The position numbers were made by a program, and so were the translations under genes. 64,000 bases of DNA from Tamaricihabitans halophyticus (GTDB taxonomy: Bacteria; Actinomycetota; Actinomycetes; Mycobacteriales; Pseudonocardiaceae), in assembly GCF_004340875.1 (NCBI RefSeq), contig NZ_SLXQ01000016.1:46543-110542 (forward strand). The letters are read 5' to 3'. Shown here one piece after another: positions 46,445 through 55,195 of the stretch. A model generated the notes under the pieces. That model saw only the letters and a list, made by a program, of their open reading frames with translations. It did no database searches and had not been told where the DNA came from. The stretch's first letter is position 1. Each line of letters begins with the position of its first letter.

Positions 46445-47353
46445 GTGCGAGTAGCTCACTTCACCAGCGTCGAGGGACGGTCGCGGTTCCGAGCCGCCTA
46501 TGACCGTGCGATGGACGCGCTTCCCGTGCCCGCGCTCACCCAGGACGTGGACACACCGTTCGGCAGCGTGCGGATGCTGCGATTCGAACGCGCCGGCAAG
46601 TCCACTGTTGGCGGATCCGGAGCCGCTGGCGGCGAACCGTTCGTCCTGTTGCCAGGCAAGGCGGCACCCGCCGCGATGTGGGCACCGAATCTGGCCGCGC
46701 TCACCGCCGAACGCACCGTGTACGCCATCGACCTGCTCGGCGAGCCGGGGATGAGCGTGCAGAGCGTGCCGATCCGGCGTACCGCGGATCAGGTCAGCTG
46801 GCTGCGCGCGGCGCTTGCCTCGATCGAGGCGGACCGGGTGCATCTCGTCGGCCACTCCATTGGGGGTTGGCATGCGCTCACCTTCGCCGCGCATGCGCCG
46901 GAGCACCTGGCTTCGGTGGCCATACTCGACCCGGCGAACACCCTTGATCGCATCCCGATGTCGACCGTGGTGCGTTCGATCGGAGCCACCTCGATCGCGC
47001 CCGCCTGGCTGCGCCGCCGGTTTTTCGCGTCGCTGGCCGATGACACCGAGGTGGACACCCAGGATCCGATCGTTGACCTGCTGGATATCGCGATGCGCTG
47101 CCACAGCTCGGCGTTGCCGCTCCCGGAACGCCCGAAACCCGCGATGCTTCGCTCGGTTCGGGTGCCGGCACTGGTCGTTCTGGGCGGCCGGAGCACGATG
47201 CTGGACCCGGAGCGGGCCCGCGCCGTCGCCGAGGCGCAGCTGCCGGACGCGCGGGTCGAAGTGTGGTCGGACGCCAGTCATGCACTGCCGGGTGAACATC
47301 CAGAGCGGACAGCCGCCCGGCTACTCGAATTCGCCAGGGAGGCGCGGCGGTGA
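46445..47353 (+). CDS. alpha/beta hydrolase
   Basis: Frame open from 45941, but that part is antisense to the TetR gene. GTG 46445 has AAAAGGA at about 8 nt (ATG 46436 is too close to it), giving 302 residues. The oxyanion stretch is LLPGKAAPAAMW and the nucleophile elbow is GHSIGGWHA. The likely acid is in VLGGRSTMLDPE and the catalytic His in SDASHALPGEH. The reaction is not deducible. TetR-hydrolase pairs often handle small lipophilic esters or toxic compounds. Confidence 0.82.
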   Translation: MRVAHFTSVEGRSRFRAAYDRAMDALPVPALTQDVDTPFGSVRMLRFERAGKSTVGGSGAAGGEPFVLLPGKAAPAAMWAPNLAALTAERTVYAIDLLGEPGMSVQSVPIRRTADQVSWLRAALASIEADRVHLVGHSIGGWHALTFAAHAPEHLASVAILDPANTLDRIPMSTVVRSIGATSIAPAWLRRRFFASLADDTEVDTQDPIVDLLDIAMRCHSSALPLPERPKPAMLRSVRVPALVVLGGRSTMLDPERARAVAEAQLPDARVEVWSDASHALPGEHPERTAARLLEFAREARR

Positions 47354-48051
47354 ACAATCCACAATCGACTGATATGGCGGATGCCGACCGCGAGTCGGGT
47401 ACCACCGCCGATGTCCCAGCCGGGAAGTCCACGGGCGGCAATCGTGAGTTGATCACCGTAGCGATCCTGGACATCGTCGCGCCAGTGGCGCTGTACTACG
47501 GGCTACGCGCACTGGGCCTCACGCCATGGTTGGCGTTGTTGCTCGGCGCTATCCCGCCGGCCGCGCGGGCGTTGTTCTCCCTCGTGCGGCATCGGCGAAT
47601 CGAGTGGTTCGCGGTACTCGTACTCGTGCTGATTGCGGCAAGCGCGGCCACCTCGTTCCTCAGCGGCAGTCCGCGATTCCTGCTCGCCAAGGACGGCGCG
47701 ATCACTGCGGCGCTGGCGGCCGTGGTGCTGGCTACCGTGCGGGCGAGCAAACCGGCGATGTACTCGGTTGGCCGGATGATGGTCTCCGGATCGGGGCACG
47801 ATCCGAGTGATTGGGACGAGCGGCTGCGGACATCGGCCCGGTTCCGCCGGATCTGGCAGGTACTGACCGTGCTGTGGGGAATCGGTCTGTTGCTGGACTC
47901 GGTGCTGCGGGTGGTGTTCGCCTACACGCTGCCGGTGGATGTCGTCCCCGGGCTCAGTACCGTCCAGTGGCTCGTGCTGCTGGTGGCCTTGCAAATAGTT
48001 AGCCAGGTGTACCTGCGCAGGCCGGCGAACCGGCCACTGGTGTTCGACTAG
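47350..48051 (+). CDS. VC0807-family membrane protein
   Basis: The 233-residue protein has a polar N-terminus (about 35 residues) and six hydrophobic segments. The ELITVAILDIVAPVALYYGLR start of the membrane part and RLRTSARFRRIWQVLTVLWGIGLL in the second half are typical of the VC0807 group, for which no function is established. GTG 47350 overlaps the hydrolase stop (GTGA), so it shares the TetR-controlled transcript. Confidence 0.75.
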   Translation: MNNPQSTDMADADRESGTTADVPAGKSTGGNRELITVAILDIVAPVALYYGLRALGLTPWLALLLGAIPPAARALFSLVRHRRIEWFAVLVLVLIAASAATSFLSGSPRFLLAKDGAITAALAAVVLATVRASKPAMYSVGRMMVSGSGHDPSDWDERLRTSARFRRIWQVLTVLWGIGLLLDSVLRVVFAYTLPVDVVPGLSTVQWLVLLVALQIVSQVYLRRPANRPLVFD

Positions 48052-48054
48052 CCG

Positions 48055-49089
48055 TCAGTCTTCCACCAGCCAGGTGAGTGCGCGCGTCTCGTCGCCGGGT
48101 TGCGCGCTCCACCGGACCTCGCGCAGTGCCACGGTCTCGCTGAGGACGAATACCGTATGCCCGCCCGCGGTCTCTCCGGGATTCACCCCGATGCCATGGG
48201 CAGGGCGCGACGAAAGGGAGACCGGGGTCTTGTTGATGGTGCGACCGTCCGTGGTGATCAGCACCAGGTAGTTGTCCGGTAGCGAGGGGAACGGCACCGT
48301 GCCGTGATTGGCCAGCTCGGTGTGTACGACCACCGCGCGTTCCCCCTCGGCGAGTTGGTATCCCGCCGCGGTGAACAGGAAATCGGCCGGATCCTGCAAT
48401 TCGACGAGCTGGATGGACAGGGGTTCACCTTCCAGGCCAACCGTTTCCAGTGTCTCGCCGACTTTCCCGGAGCGCCGCCCACCGCCGACCGGCCGGGTTC
48501 GTTCCATATCGGCCGCACCGTGGCCGGATCCCTGGTGCGTCGCACCGGCGAGGCCGCTCTGCTGATCACCCCTTGCCCAGTTGGACAGCTGCGGTGGACC
48601 CCACACTCCAAAGGTGCTGCCGCCTGGCTGCGGCTGCGCGGAGAACCGCGGCGGTCCCGCCGGGTGGGGCGTGGCGTTGGGTGGCATCGATCCCAGCGGT
48701 GCCGACCCCGGTGGTACCGCCGCTGGCTGCCGGCCGGCGGCCGGTGCCGCTGGAGGTGGCGGCTGGGCGGCGGGCCGGGGAGGGGGGTACGGCCCGGAAG
48801 GGGTACCGCGTACCGAATACGGTCCCGAAGGCGTTCCATGCACCGGATAGCGCCCGGACGGCGTGCCCTGCGGATGTCCACCGGCGGCGTTGAGCGCCGC
48901 CCGGATACCGTTCGGATCACATTCGACGCCGACGAGCAACGGCAGTCCGGACGCCGAAAGCGCGATGAGTCGGGAGGCCACTTCGCGCGGATCCATCCCG
49001 AGCCGGGCGGCGACATCATGAACCGCGGCACGGCCCAGCTCGGCCACGGCGGCCAGCAGGCGGGCGTCTACGGGATCTGTCGCTACCAC
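48055..49089 (-). CDS. winged-helix protein with Pro-rich repeat linker and C-terminal beta domain
   Basis: Function unknown. Residues 1-60 look like an AsnC/Lrp-type winged helix (LLAAVAELGRAAVHDVAARLGMDPREVASR). Residues 75-104 are three ten-residue repeats beginning GTPSG, followed by a long Pro/Ala/Gly-rich linker to about 175. The C-terminal domain (about 215-344) resembles extracytoplasmic Ig-like DUF4352-type folds with VVVHTELANHGTVPF and VFVLSETVALREVRW. No signal peptide or membrane helix is seen. It lies 72 bp downstream of the kinase-like gene on the same strand. Confidence 0.7.
   Translation of the reverse strand: MVATDPVDARLLAAVAELGRAAVHDVAARLGMDPREVASRLIALSASGLPLLVGVECDPNGIRAALNAAGGHPQGTPSGRYPVHGTPSGPYSVRGTPSGPYPPPRPAAQPPPPAAPAAGRQPAAVPPGSAPLGSMPPNATPHPAGPPRFSAQPQPGGSTFGVWGPPQLSNWARGDQQSGLAGATHQGSGHGAADMERTRPVGGGRRSGKVGETLETVGLEGEPLSIQLVELQDPADFLFTAAGYQLAEGERAVVVHTELANHGTVPFPSLPDNYLVLITTDGRTINKTPVSLSSRPAHGIGVNPGETAGGHTVFVLSETVALREVRWSAQPGDETRALTWLVED
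48778..48867 (-). repeat. three tandem 30-bp units coding GTPSG(R/P)Y repeats
   Basis: In-frame repeats inside the winged-helix protein gene: GTPSGRYPVH, GTPSGPYSVR, GTPSGPYPPP. The DNA copies are diverged but clearly related. Confidence 0.7.
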
Positions 49090-49161
49090 GGAGTGTCACG
49101 CTACCGCCTTGATCCAAGCCGTGTGCGACTACGTCCCCGCGCGGGGCGGCCGCGAACGCGG

Positions 49162-49800
49162 TCAGCGCTCGGTGGCTACCCGTAGCGCCGGGCGCCGTGG
49201 TTCGTCGACGCGTAACACCGTATCGGCGACCACAAGTGGATTCACGGTCCGCTCGTAGCGCTGATAAGCCGGCAGCGCCCAGTGCTCATCCGGCGGGGTT
49301 TTCCTGGCCAGTGCCGGGTGCGAGAGCCAGAGGTGCACGACGTGGTCGAACGGCAGTTGCCGGCCAAGTAGCAGCTCGCCGTCAAGCAGCAACACGCCTG
49401 GCGTGGGCAGGGGCTGCCGGCTGGCCCGTACGGAGCGGTCGGTTGTGGTGTCCCACAGCGCGGGCAGCAGGTAGCCGTTGCCGTCCTCGCCCAGCGGGAG
49501 GAGTACTTCGCGGCGCAGCGCCCCGGCGTCCACCCAGTCGGCGGATCGCGCGGCTGGGTTGGTTCGACCCCGCTCGAGCCGCACGGAGGCCGGCCGCTGG
49601 AAATCCCACGCGGACACCCGAACCGTCGCTATCCCGCGCAGTCGGAGCGGATCGACAAGGGTGTCCGCGAGCTCCTCGGGTCGAGCCGCGGGAGCACCGT
49701 CCACCGCGACGCGCAGCCGACTCCGCTCGCGGGCGCCTGCGGCCAGGGTGTCGGCGAGTTCGTCAACGAATCGTTCCGGGGTGATGGGCCGTAACCGCAC
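49162..49800 (-). CDS. uridine-kinase-like protein with a degenerate P-loop
   Basis: Start taken at GTG 49800 (212 residues); a longer form to 49845 is possible. It resembles actinomycete proteins annotated as uridine kinase: RVAVDGAPAA, RVSAWDFQRPASVRLERGR, GVLLLDGELLLGRQLPFDHVVHLWLSH and the C-terminal YERTVNPLVVADTVLRVDEPRRP. However, the Walker A sequence expected after VDG (G-x4-GK-T/S) is absent, with DGAPAARPEEL in its place. ATP binding is therefore doubtful, and it may be a non-catalytic paralogue. Confidence 0.7.
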   Translation of the reverse strand: MRLRPITPERFVDELADTLAAGARERSRLRVAVDGAPAARPEELADTLVDPLRLRGIATVRVSAWDFQRPASVRLERGRTNPAARSADWVDAGALRREVLLPLGEDGNGYLLPALWDTTTDRSVRASRQPLPTPGVLLLDGELLLGRQLPFDHVVHLWLSHPALARKTPPDEHWALPAYQRYERTVNPLVVADTVLRVDEPRRPALRVATER

Positions 49801-49907
49801 GAGTCCATGGTGCCGGTAGCGGGGTCGGCACGTGGGGTCGGCCACGTTCTGGCCAGCCGCGGGGTATTCGGGTTGCCGGGCGCGCCGTGCTGCCAGAGAC
49901 TGCGCGA

Positions 49908-50432
49908 ATGCTCCTCATCCGGCAGGAATGCGCGGGCGACGCCGAGGTGATCGCCGCGCTGCACGCGGTGGCCCATACGGATACGGACATCAGGGTTCCC
50001 GCGCTCGTCGGGGAGCTGCGCAAGGGGTCGGCATGGATACCGCAGCTGTCGCTGGTCGCCGTGGAAAACGACGATATCGTTGGGCATGTCCTCGGTACCC
50101 GGTCCTCCGTCGGTGGTCGGGATCTGCCGGCGATCGCGCTGGCCCCGCTCGGCGTACGGCCGGATCGGCGGGGCAGGGGGATTGGTTACGCGCTGTGTAG
50201 CGCGGCGATCGCGACCGCCGACGCGGCGGGGGAGTCGCTTCTCGGCATCTGTGGCCCCGCCGAGTTCTGCGCCCGCGCGGGGTTCGTGCCCGCCGCCGAT
50301 TACCGGATCGATTGGTCCGGCCCCGCCGAGTTGTACGTGCGGGCGCTGAACGCCTATCAGCCCGCGTTCCGTGGTGAGTTTCACTACGCCGCCGAGTTTG
50401 GTGCGCCCGTACCACAGCAGCCCGTAGGGTGA
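49908..50432 (+). CDS. GNAT-family N-acetyltransferase
   Basis: The 174-residue protein starts from ATG 49908, [15 protein letters not shown]; an extension to 49887 is possible. The acetyl-CoA loop is [19 protein letters not shown], motif A of the GNAT fold, and [14 protein letters not shown] matches the motif B region. It resembles YhbS-type acetyltransferases. Its stop overlaps the bioA GTG (GTGA), so it appears to lead the biotin operon. The substrate is unknown. Confidence 0.85.
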   Translation: MLLIRQECAGDAEVIAALHAVAHTDTDIRVPALVGELRKGSAWIPQLSLVAVENDDIVGHVLGTRSSVGGRDLPAIALAPLGVRPDRRGRGIGYALCSAAIATADAAGESLLGICGPAEFCARAGFVPAADYRIDWSGPAELYVRALNAYQPAFRGEFHYAAEFGAPVPQQPVG

Positions 50433-51718
50433 CGACGGTGACACCCGAAGAACTGCTCGCCGCTGACCGCGCCCACGTCTGGCACCCGTACGCTCCGATG
50501 CCCGGAACCGGTGAGCCGCGGTTGGTTTCGGAGGCGAGCGGGGTCCGGCTGCGGCTGGCCGATGGGCGCGAGCTCGTCGACGGGATGTCCTCGTGGTGGT
50601 CGGCGATCCACGGTTACCGGCACCCCGTCCTCGATGGGGCGGTTACCGAACAGCTCGGCAGGATGAGTCACGTGATGTTCGGCGGGCTCACCCATGAGCC
50701 GGCGATCCGGCTGGCCAGCACGCTGGTGGAGATCACACCGGAGCCGCTACGGCATGTCTTCCTCGCCGATTCAGGATCGGTGTCCGTCGAGGTCTCCATC
50801 AAGATGTGCCTGCAGTACTGGCGCTCGATCGGGCAGCCGGCCAAACGGAAACTGCTGACCTGGCGAGGCGGGTATCACGGGGACACCTTTCACCCGATGA
50901 GTGTCTGCGACCCGGAAGGTGGGATGCATTCGCTGTGGCGCGGGGTGCTCCCGGAACAGGTCTTCATCGAGCGGCCACCGATGGGCTTTCAGTCCGGTGT
51001 GGACTCGTCCTATGTGGAGCAAATGGCGAAGGTCTTCGCCGAGCAAGCCGATGAGCTGGCCGCCGTGATTATCGAGCCGGTCGTACAGGGCACGGGCGGG
51101 ATGCGGTTCCACGATCCCCGCTACCTGCACGTGTTGCGGGAACTCTGTTACGCGCACGACGTGCTGTTGATCTTCGATGAGATCGCCACCGGTTTCGGGC
51201 GCACTGGCGCGCTGTTCGCGGCCAACCACGCCGAGGTGAGCCCGGACGTGCTGTGCCTTGGCAAGGCGATGACCGGCGGCTACCTGACCATGGCCGCGAC
51301 ACTGTGTACCGAGCGCGTGGCCGACGGCATCTCCCGCGGTGAGCTCCCGGTACTTGCCCATGGGCCGACCTTCATGGGCAACCCGCTGTCGTCCGCGGTG
51401 GCGAACGCCTCGATCGAGCTGCTGCTCAGCGAGGACTGGCGTGCGCGAGTCGGTCGCATCGAGAGCGAGCTGGTCGCGGGGTTGGCCCCGGCGCGCGAGC
51501 TGCCCGGCGTGGCGGACGTGCGTGTCCTCGGCGCGATCGGGGTGATCGAGCTGGACCACCAGGTGGATATGGCGAAGGCGACCGACGCGGCCATCGCGGC
51601 GGGGGCGTGGCTGCGTCCGTTCGGCCGGCTCATCTACGCGATGCCCCCGTTCATCTGCGACAGCGCGGAGGTGGCCGTGATCACCCGCGCGATGGTCGCC
51701 GCGGCCACTGCCGGGTGA
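50429..51718 (+). CDS. bioA: adenosylmethionine-8-amino-7-oxononanoate aminotransferase BioA
   Basis: PLP enzyme that converts KAPA to DAPA in biotin synthesis with SAM as amino donor. The 429 residues include [52 protein letters not shown] and the PLP lysine Lys279 in [15 protein letters not shown] 50429 overlaps the GNAT stop. It is followed by bioD after 62 bp. The bioF gene often found between them in actinomycetes is absent. Confidence 0.96.
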   Translation: MTTVTPEELLAADRAHVWHPYAPMPGTGEPRLVSEASGVRLRLADGRELVDGMSSWWSAIHGYRHPVLDGAVTEQLGRMSHVMFGGLTHEPAIRLASTLVEITPEPLRHVFLADSGSVSVEVSIKMCLQYWRSIGQPAKRKLLTWRGGYHGDTFHPMSVCDPEGGMHSLWRGVLPEQVFIERPPMGFQSGVDSSYVEQMAKVFAEQADELAAVIIEPVVQGTGGMRFHDPRYLHVLRELCYAHDVLLIFDEIATGFGRTGALFAANHAEVSPDVLCLGKAMTGGYLTMAATLCTERVADGISRGELPVLAHGPTFMGNPLSSAVANASIELLLSEDWRARVGRIESELVAGLAPARELPGVADVRVLGAIGVIELDHQVDMAKATDAAIAAGAWLRPFGRLIYAMPPFICDSAEVAVITRAMVAAATAG

Positions 51719-51744
51719 TCCACCCGATCTAGTACCCCGCCGGG

Positions 51745-51772
51745 TTGCGCCGCACCGGCACGGTCGTAACCT
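51745..51772 (+). promoter_or_regulatory. candidate promoter for a leaderless bioD transcript
   Basis: TTGCGC (51745-51750) and TAACCT (51767-51772) are 16 bp apart. The predicted transcription start falls at or next to GTG 51781, and no ribosome site precedes that codon. A leaderless bioD mRNA is likely in addition to read-through from bioA. Confidence 0.4.
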
Positions 51773-51780
51773 GATCGTTC

Positions 51781-52500
51781 GTGAGCGTGCTGGTGATCAC
51801 TGGAACGGGTACCGGAGTCGGCAAGACGATGGTCACCGCGGCGATCGCGGCGCTCGCGGTCGCCGACGGTCAACGAGTCGCCGTGGTCAAACCGGCACAG
51901 ACCGGAGTTTCCGCCGACGAACCGGGCGATGTGGCCGAGGTTGTCCGGCTTTCCGGGGCGGGGACCGCGCGGGAGTATGCCCGCTATCCCGAACCGCTGG
52001 CTCCGGCGACCGCCGCGCGCCGAGCTGGGATGGCCCCGGTGCGGCCGGCCGAGGTCGCCGCAGAGGTGGCAGAGCTGGCCTCGACCCACGATCTGGTGCT
52101 GGTGGAGGGCGCTGGCGGGTTGCTGGTGCGATTCGACGACGAGGGCGCCACGCTCGCCGATATCGCCTGGTCGTTGAGCGCGCCACTGCTGGTGGTCGCC
52201 GAAGCCGGCCTGGGCACCCTGAACGCGACCGCGTTGACCACCGAGGTGGCCGAGGGTCGCGGCCTGCACAGCGCGGGCGTAGTGATCGGTTCATGGCCAG
52301 CGGGTCCCGGGCTCGCCGAGCAGACGAACCTGCACGACCTGCCTGTCGTCGCGGGCGCGCCATTACTCGGCGTGCTACCTGAGGCGAGCGCGGGTGTACC
52401 GGCCAGCGAGTTTCGGCAACGGGCTCGGCGTTGGTTGTCCCCGGTCTTCGGCGGCGAGTTCGACGCGGACGCATTCGTCCGCTCCGGGTGTGCTCAATAG
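51781..52500 (+). CDS. bioD: dethiobiotin synthetase BioD
   Basis: ATP-dependent carboxylase closing the ureido ring of DAPA to give dethiobiotin. The 239 residues carry the P-loop GTGTGVGKT at 8-16, KPAQTGV, the LVEGAGGLLV motif and, near the C-terminus, GVLPEASAG. The product goes to BioB, encoded 87 bp downstream. Confidence 0.93.
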   Translation: MSVLVITGTGTGVGKTMVTAAIAALAVADGQRVAVVKPAQTGVSADEPGDVAEVVRLSGAGTAREYARYPEPLAPATAARRAGMAPVRPAEVAAEVAELASTHDLVLVEGAGGLLVRFDDEGATLADIAWSLSAPLLVVAEAGLGTLNATALTTEVAEGRGLHSAGVVIGSWPAGPGLAEQTNLHDLPVVAGAPLLGVLPEASAGVPASEFRQRARRWLSPVFGGEFDADAFVRSGCAQ

Positions 52501-52587
52501 TGGCGAGCGTGATCTGGCTCGCATCGGTCGCCTATCGTTGTACGGCAGACTGACCGGCGGCCCATTACCACCTGACGGGGAGGCGAA

Positions 52588-53628
52588 GTGACCGCAGCGG
52601 CAACGCACCAGGCCGAAGGTAACCAGGCTGAGCAGGACATTCTGCAGGTCGCCAGGGAACAGGTCGTCGAGCGCGGCGTCGGGTTGTCCGAGGAACAGAT
52701 CCTCGCCGTGCTTCGGCTGCCGGACGAGCGGATCTCGGACCTGCTTGCCCTCGCGCATGACGTGCGGATGCGCTGGTGCGGTCCGGAAGTCGAGGTCGAG
52801 GGGATCGTGTCGGTGAAAACCGGCGGCTGCCCCGAGGACTGCCACTTCTGTTCGCAGTCCGGCCTCTTTCCCAGCCCGGTGCGCGCTGCCTGGCTGGATA
52901 TCCCCGGGCTGGTGGAGGCAGCGCGGCAGACAGCCGCGACCGGTGCCACTGAGTTCTGCATCGTGGCCGCCGTGCGTGGCCCGGACAAGCGGCTGATGTC
53001 GCAGGTGCGGGACGGGATCAAGGCCATCGCCGATGCGGGGATCGACATCCAGATCGCCTGCTCGCTCGGCATGCTGACCCAGGAACAGGTCTACGAGCTG
53101 GTCGAAATGGGGGTGCACCGGTACAACCACAACTTGGAGACGGCCCGGTCGCACTTCCCGAACGTGGTTACCACGCACACCTGGGAGGAGCGCTGGGAAA
53201 CGCTGCGTATGGTGCGTGAGGCCGGTATGGAGGTCTGTTCCGGCGGCATCGTGGGGATGGGCGAGTCGGTCGAACAGCGCGCCGAGTTCGCCGCGCAGCT
53301 CGCCGAGTTGCGGCCGCACGAGGTGCCGATGAACTTCCTCATCCCACAGCCGGGCACGCCGTACGAGGACTTCGAGATCGTCGAGGGTAAGGATGCGTTG
53401 CGGACCGTGGCGGCCTTCCGGCTGGCGTTGCCGCGGACGATGCTTCGATTCGCCGGCGGCAGGGAACTGACCCTGGGCGATCTCGGAGCGGAGCAGGGCA
53501 TGCTCGGCGGGATCAACGCGATCATCGTGGGCAACTACCTGACCAATCTCGGCCGACCGGCCAGCAAGGACCTGGAGATGTTGGCCGAGCTGCAGATGCC
53601 GATCAAGGCACTGAGTGACACCCTGTGA
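52588..53628 (+). CDS. bioB: biotin synthase BioB
   Basis: Radical SAM enzyme that inserts sulfur into dethiobiotin. It has 346 residues; the radical SAM cysteines are Cys81, Cys85 and Cys88 in [26 protein letters not shown] and GGIVGMGES are typical BioB blocks. GTG 52588 has GGGGAGG just upstream. Its stop overlaps the bsaP start (GTGA), in line with the need of actinobacterial BioB for that partner. Confidence 0.97.
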   Translation: MTAAATHQAEGNQAEQDILQVAREQVVERGVGLSEEQILAVLRLPDERISDLLALAHDVRMRWCGPEVEVEGIVSVKTGGCPEDCHFCSQSGLFPSPVRAAWLDIPGLVEAARQTAATGATEFCIVAAVRGPDKRLMSQVRDGIKAIADAGIDIQIACSLGMLTQEQVYELVEMGVHRYNHNLETARSHFPNVVTTHTWEERWETLRMVREAGMEVCSGGIVGMGESVEQRAEFAAQLAELRPHEVPMNFLIPQPGTPYEDFEIVEGKDALRTVAAFRLALPRTMLRFAGGRELTLGDLGAEQGMLGGINAIIVGNYLTNLGRPASKDLEMLAELQMPIKALSDTL

Positions 53629-53864
53629 CCGGAGCCAGCGACGAAGCAGCCGAGCCGCGCGAGGCGGCCGCGTTCTGTTCCTGGTGCGGTAAATCGGCGG
53701 TCGAGGGCGGCCATGACACCTGCCGGATGCGGTTGACCGCGATCGACCCGCCCCGGTACTGCCCGCGGTGCGCGCGTCGAATGGTGGTGCAGGTGACCCC
53801 GGCCGGATGGACCGCGCGGTGCAGTCGGCACGGGGAAACGGCGTCCACACCGGCCACCGGATAA
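53625..53864 (+). CDS. bsaP: biotin synthase auxiliary protein BsaP
   Basis: Small 79-residue cysteine-rich protein directly after bioB, corresponding in place and pattern to mycobacterial Rv1590. That protein has been reported as an iron-sulfur auxiliary protein needed for BioB activity. Cysteines are at 18, 21, 33, 46, 49 and 66: CSWC, a lone Cys, CPRC and a final Cys. GTG 53625 overlaps the bioB stop. The sequence supports the family; the role is taken from knowledge of the mycobacterial protein. Confidence 0.85.
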   Translation: MTGASDEAAEPREAAAFCSWCGKSAVEGGHDTCRMRLTAIDPPRYCPRCARRMVVQVTPAGWTARCSRHGETASTPATG

Positions 53865-53896
53865 GGTCTGACTCGTTACGCAACGAGGAGGTCCGG

Positions 53897-54466
53897 TTGT
53901 CCCAGGCAGAGATCGGCAGGGATGAGCTCGCCGCGTCGTTTGTCGCGCGCCAGCAGCGTCCCAGAGTTGTGATCAAGGCCGATCTGCTTCCCGCGATCAG
54001 CGTGCTGTCCACTATCGGGTTGATCGGGATACCGCTCGGGTGGTTGTGGTCCGAGATCGCGCCCGCACAGCAGCTGCAGGTGGTCGAAGGCGGCACCGTG
54101 CCGCTGCCCGCGGAGACCTACCACCGGTTCGACGGATTGGTCATTTTCGTCTTGCTCGGCCTGGTGGCTGGCCTACTCACCGGGATAGGGGTGTGGCTGC
54201 TGCGGGAGCGGCGCGGTCCGGTGATCATGCTGGCCGCGGTGCTCGGTTCGACACTGTCCGGGTGGCTCGCCCTCCAGATCGGTGGCTCCTTCGCGCAGAG
54301 CGCCTACGAGATCACCGGAACGCCGGAGATCGGCGACGTACTGGCGAAGGCACCGGAGATCGAATCCGCCTTGGTGCTCATCGCGCAGCCGTTGACCACG
54401 GTGTTGGCTTACGGACTGCTGGCCGCCTGGAACGGGATGGATGATCTCGGCAGACGACTCGGTTGA
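53897..54466 (+). CDS. DUF2567 membrane protein (Rv1591-like)
   Basis: The frame opens upstream inside bsaP, but TTG 53897 has GAGGAGG (53885-53891) 5 nt away and yields 189 residues. There are about four hydrophobic segments (near 28-52, 80-101, 108-130 and 160-178), and the first precedes the extracytoplasmic WSEIAPAQQLQVVEGG loop. The position after bsaP matches mycobacteria. Function unknown. Confidence 0.78.
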   Translation: MSQAEIGRDELAASFVARQQRPRVVIKADLLPAISVLSTIGLIGIPLGWLWSEIAPAQQLQVVEGGTVPLPAETYHRFDGLVIFVLLGLVAGLLTGIGVWLLRERRGPVIMLAAVLGSTLSGWLALQIGGSFAQSAYEITGTPEIGDVLAKAPEIESALVLIAQPLTTVLAYGLLAAWNGMDDLGRRLG

Positions 54467-54477
54467 GCGCGCGGCGA

Positions 54478-55158
54478 TCAGTTCATTGAGGTGTGGTGGG
54501 CGAGTTCGGTGCCGTGTGTTGGCACCGCGCGTAGCCTGCTGAGCAGGCCGGCTTCCATGGCGAGTAGTTGGCTCACCATGCGCAGTCGCCGCAGCGGATG
54601 CCGTTCGGCCAGCAGCCGCTGCCGGTCCGTCGACGCCAGTAGGCAATCGGCGGCTAACAGGTAGGGGAGTTCACCGGGGCCGGTGTCCGGATCGGGGCTG
54701 GCCCAGTCGCTCCGCTCGGCGGCGGCGGCACGGTACCGCTCGTACGCGGCACGCGCTGTGTCGACGAGCCGGGTTGTCGTATAACTGGCCCGCGAGGGTA
54801 GCTCGATATCTGGCAGCCACTCGACCTCGGCCATCAGGTACGGCTTGCGCTCCGCGTCGATCGCCCGGATGCGGAACCGATGTTGACCGTCGGTGTGGAT
54901 GTCATATCGGCCGTCCGGCAGCTGCGTGGTCTCCCGCAGTACTGTCGAACAGCCGATCTCTTGTACCTGGTCGAGCCGTTCGATCTCGGTTGACCAGGCG
55001 TCCCGGATAGCGACTACGCCGAACCGGCGGTCCGGCACGGTGCCGCGCACCAGATCGACGGTCAGTTGCCGGTACCGCGGCTCGAAAATATGCAGCGGTA
55101 GCGGCGTTCCCGGCAGCAGCACGGTGCGCAACGGGAACAGCGGAAGCACGTCAACCAC
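54478..55158 (-). CDS. Lon-N-terminal (LON substrate-binding) domain protein
   Basis: The 226-residue stand-alone protein resembles the substrate-recognition domain of Lon protease but has no AAA or protease part. LPLFPLRTVLLPGTPLPLHIFEPRYRQL at the start and DGRYDIHTDGQHRFRI are clear LON-domain blocks; the C-terminal half is helical. It lies 37 bp downstream of the nrtR gene on the same strand, the order also seen in mycobacteria. Role not established. Confidence 0.87.
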   Translation of the reverse strand: MVDVLPLFPLRTVLLPGTPLPLHIFEPRYRQLTVDLVRGTVPDRRFGVVAIRDAWSTEIERLDQVQEIGCSTVLRETTQLPDGRYDIHTDGQHRFRIRAIDAERKPYLMAEVEWLPDIELPSRASYTTTRLVDTARAAYERYRAAAAERSDWASPDPDTGPGELPYLLAADCLLASTDRQRLLAERHPLRRLRMVSQLLAMEAGLLSRLRAVPTHGTELAHHTSMN

Positions 55159-55195
55159 GCGTCAACAGTACGTCGACCGATGGTGGTGTGCTGGC

